Shown: piece by piece, positions 63,724 to 64,000 of the stretch
Position numbering within the stretch: the stretch's first letter is position 1
How the letters are laid out: every line of letters begins with the position of its first letter
NCBI GenBank assembly: GCA_036504595.1
Contig: DASXUX010000097.1
Coordinates: forward strand, 62,001-126,000
DNA length: 64,000 nt
Direction of reading: 5' to 3'
Source of the DNA: DASXUX01 sp036504595
Lineage (GTDB): Bacteria > Planctomycetota > SZUA-567 > H5-PLA8
The notes under the pieces: generated by a model
Database searches by the model: none
What the model saw: the letters and a program-made list of their open reading frames with translations, nothing else
Told to the model about the DNA's origin: nothing
Made by a program: the position numbers and the translations under genes

Positions 63724-64000
63724 ATGCCCAAAAAGCCCGTCCTCTACATCATCACCAACAACCACTTCGACCCGACGTGGCGCCGCTGCTGGAACCGCCG
63801 CTTCACTGATCGCGGCCGCTCGTTTGTCTCGTACGCCGAACTTGAGGACTACTACCTCACCGACAACCTCGCGATCGCGCGCAAAAATCCCGAATACAAA
63901 TTCGAAGCCGAAAGCACCGTCGTCGCGCGCATGTTCTTACAGCGCCACCCGGCGCGCCTTGCCGAACTGCGCCGCCTCGCAAAGGCCAGACGTTTTGCCG
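63724..64000 (+). CDS. Alpha-mannosidase, GH38-like, partial
   Basis: Only the first 92 codons are in the window; the gene continues beyond. The N-terminus YIITNNHFDPTWRRCWNRRF carries the GH38 zinc site H-x-D-P-x-W, followed by IARKNPEYKFEAESTVVARM. It probably removes alpha-mannose residues. No signal peptide is seen. The start is ATG 63724 with AAAGGATCCCCTC before it. Confidence 0.8.
   Translation, partial: MPKKPVLYIITNNHFDPTWRRCWNRRFTDRGRSFVSYAELEDYYLTDNLAIARKNPEYKFEAESTVVARMFLQRHPARLAELRRLAKARRFA

Overview
The window is GC-rich, densely coding DNA of a heterotrophic bacterium. Gene content points to the PVC superphylum (planctomycete, lentisphaeral or verrucomicrobial type) or a similar lineage such as Hydrogenedentota. 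The evidence is a DUF1080 hydrolase, Tat-exported Gfo/Idh/MocA and beta-propeller proteins, two uroporphyrinogen-decarboxylase-like proteins, a secreted FAD oxidoreductase, an autotransporter-repeat adhesin and an ABC permease fused to a CPBP protease. This placement is inferred from family habits; there is no rRNA or tRNA in the window to confirm it.

Layout. 0-8 kb: a VapC-type toxin-antitoxin pair, two cupins, DUF1080 hydrolase, URO-D-like protein, a six-hairpin glycosidase, a secreted FAD oxidoreductase and a DUF554 membrane protein. 8-20 kb: topA, a pair of exported SGNH-like proteins, two membrane proteins, an M28 peptidase with PDZ domain, a second VapC-type pair, a half-size EamA transporter and a LysM/L,D-transpeptidase. 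20.8-24.9 kb: a restriction/defence islet (918-aa adenine methyltransferase overlapping an HNH nuclease, a gene fragment and a repeat-rich non-coding stretch). 24.9-30 kb: second URO-D-like protein, an SDR epimerase and an MgtA-type ATPase. 30-38.6 kb: TPP riboswitch plus thiC, a phosphodiesterase-like protein, malate dehydrogenase, an FHA-domain membrane protein and a homocysteine S-methyltransferase. 38.7-52.7 kb: exported carbohydrate-related proteins, a 2684-aa adhesin and a Tat-exported oxidoreductase. 52.9-64 kb: a MazF-type pair, an acetate transporter, a cysteine-periodic lipoprotein, a NatA/NatB-like ABC system, a GH13-like enzyme, a large membrane protein and the start of a GH38 alpha-mannosidase.

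Function. The recurrent theme is scavenging of glycans: at least five predicted secreted glycan-active enzymes or sugar-modifying oxidoreductases, with cytoplasmic central metabolism (Mdh, SatP, ThiC) interspersed. Operons are short, mostly pairs.

The most unusual signal is in the non-gene DNA. Many gene boundaries carry a hairpin whose arms are built from short degenerate tandem units, with a different unit at each locus. GC-rich palindromes have entered at least five coding sequences (topA, thiC and others) without breaking the frame. REP-like palindromes and a dispersed TGCA-T-tract-ACAGG motif add further layers. I see no CRISPR array, IS transposase, tRNA or rRNA.
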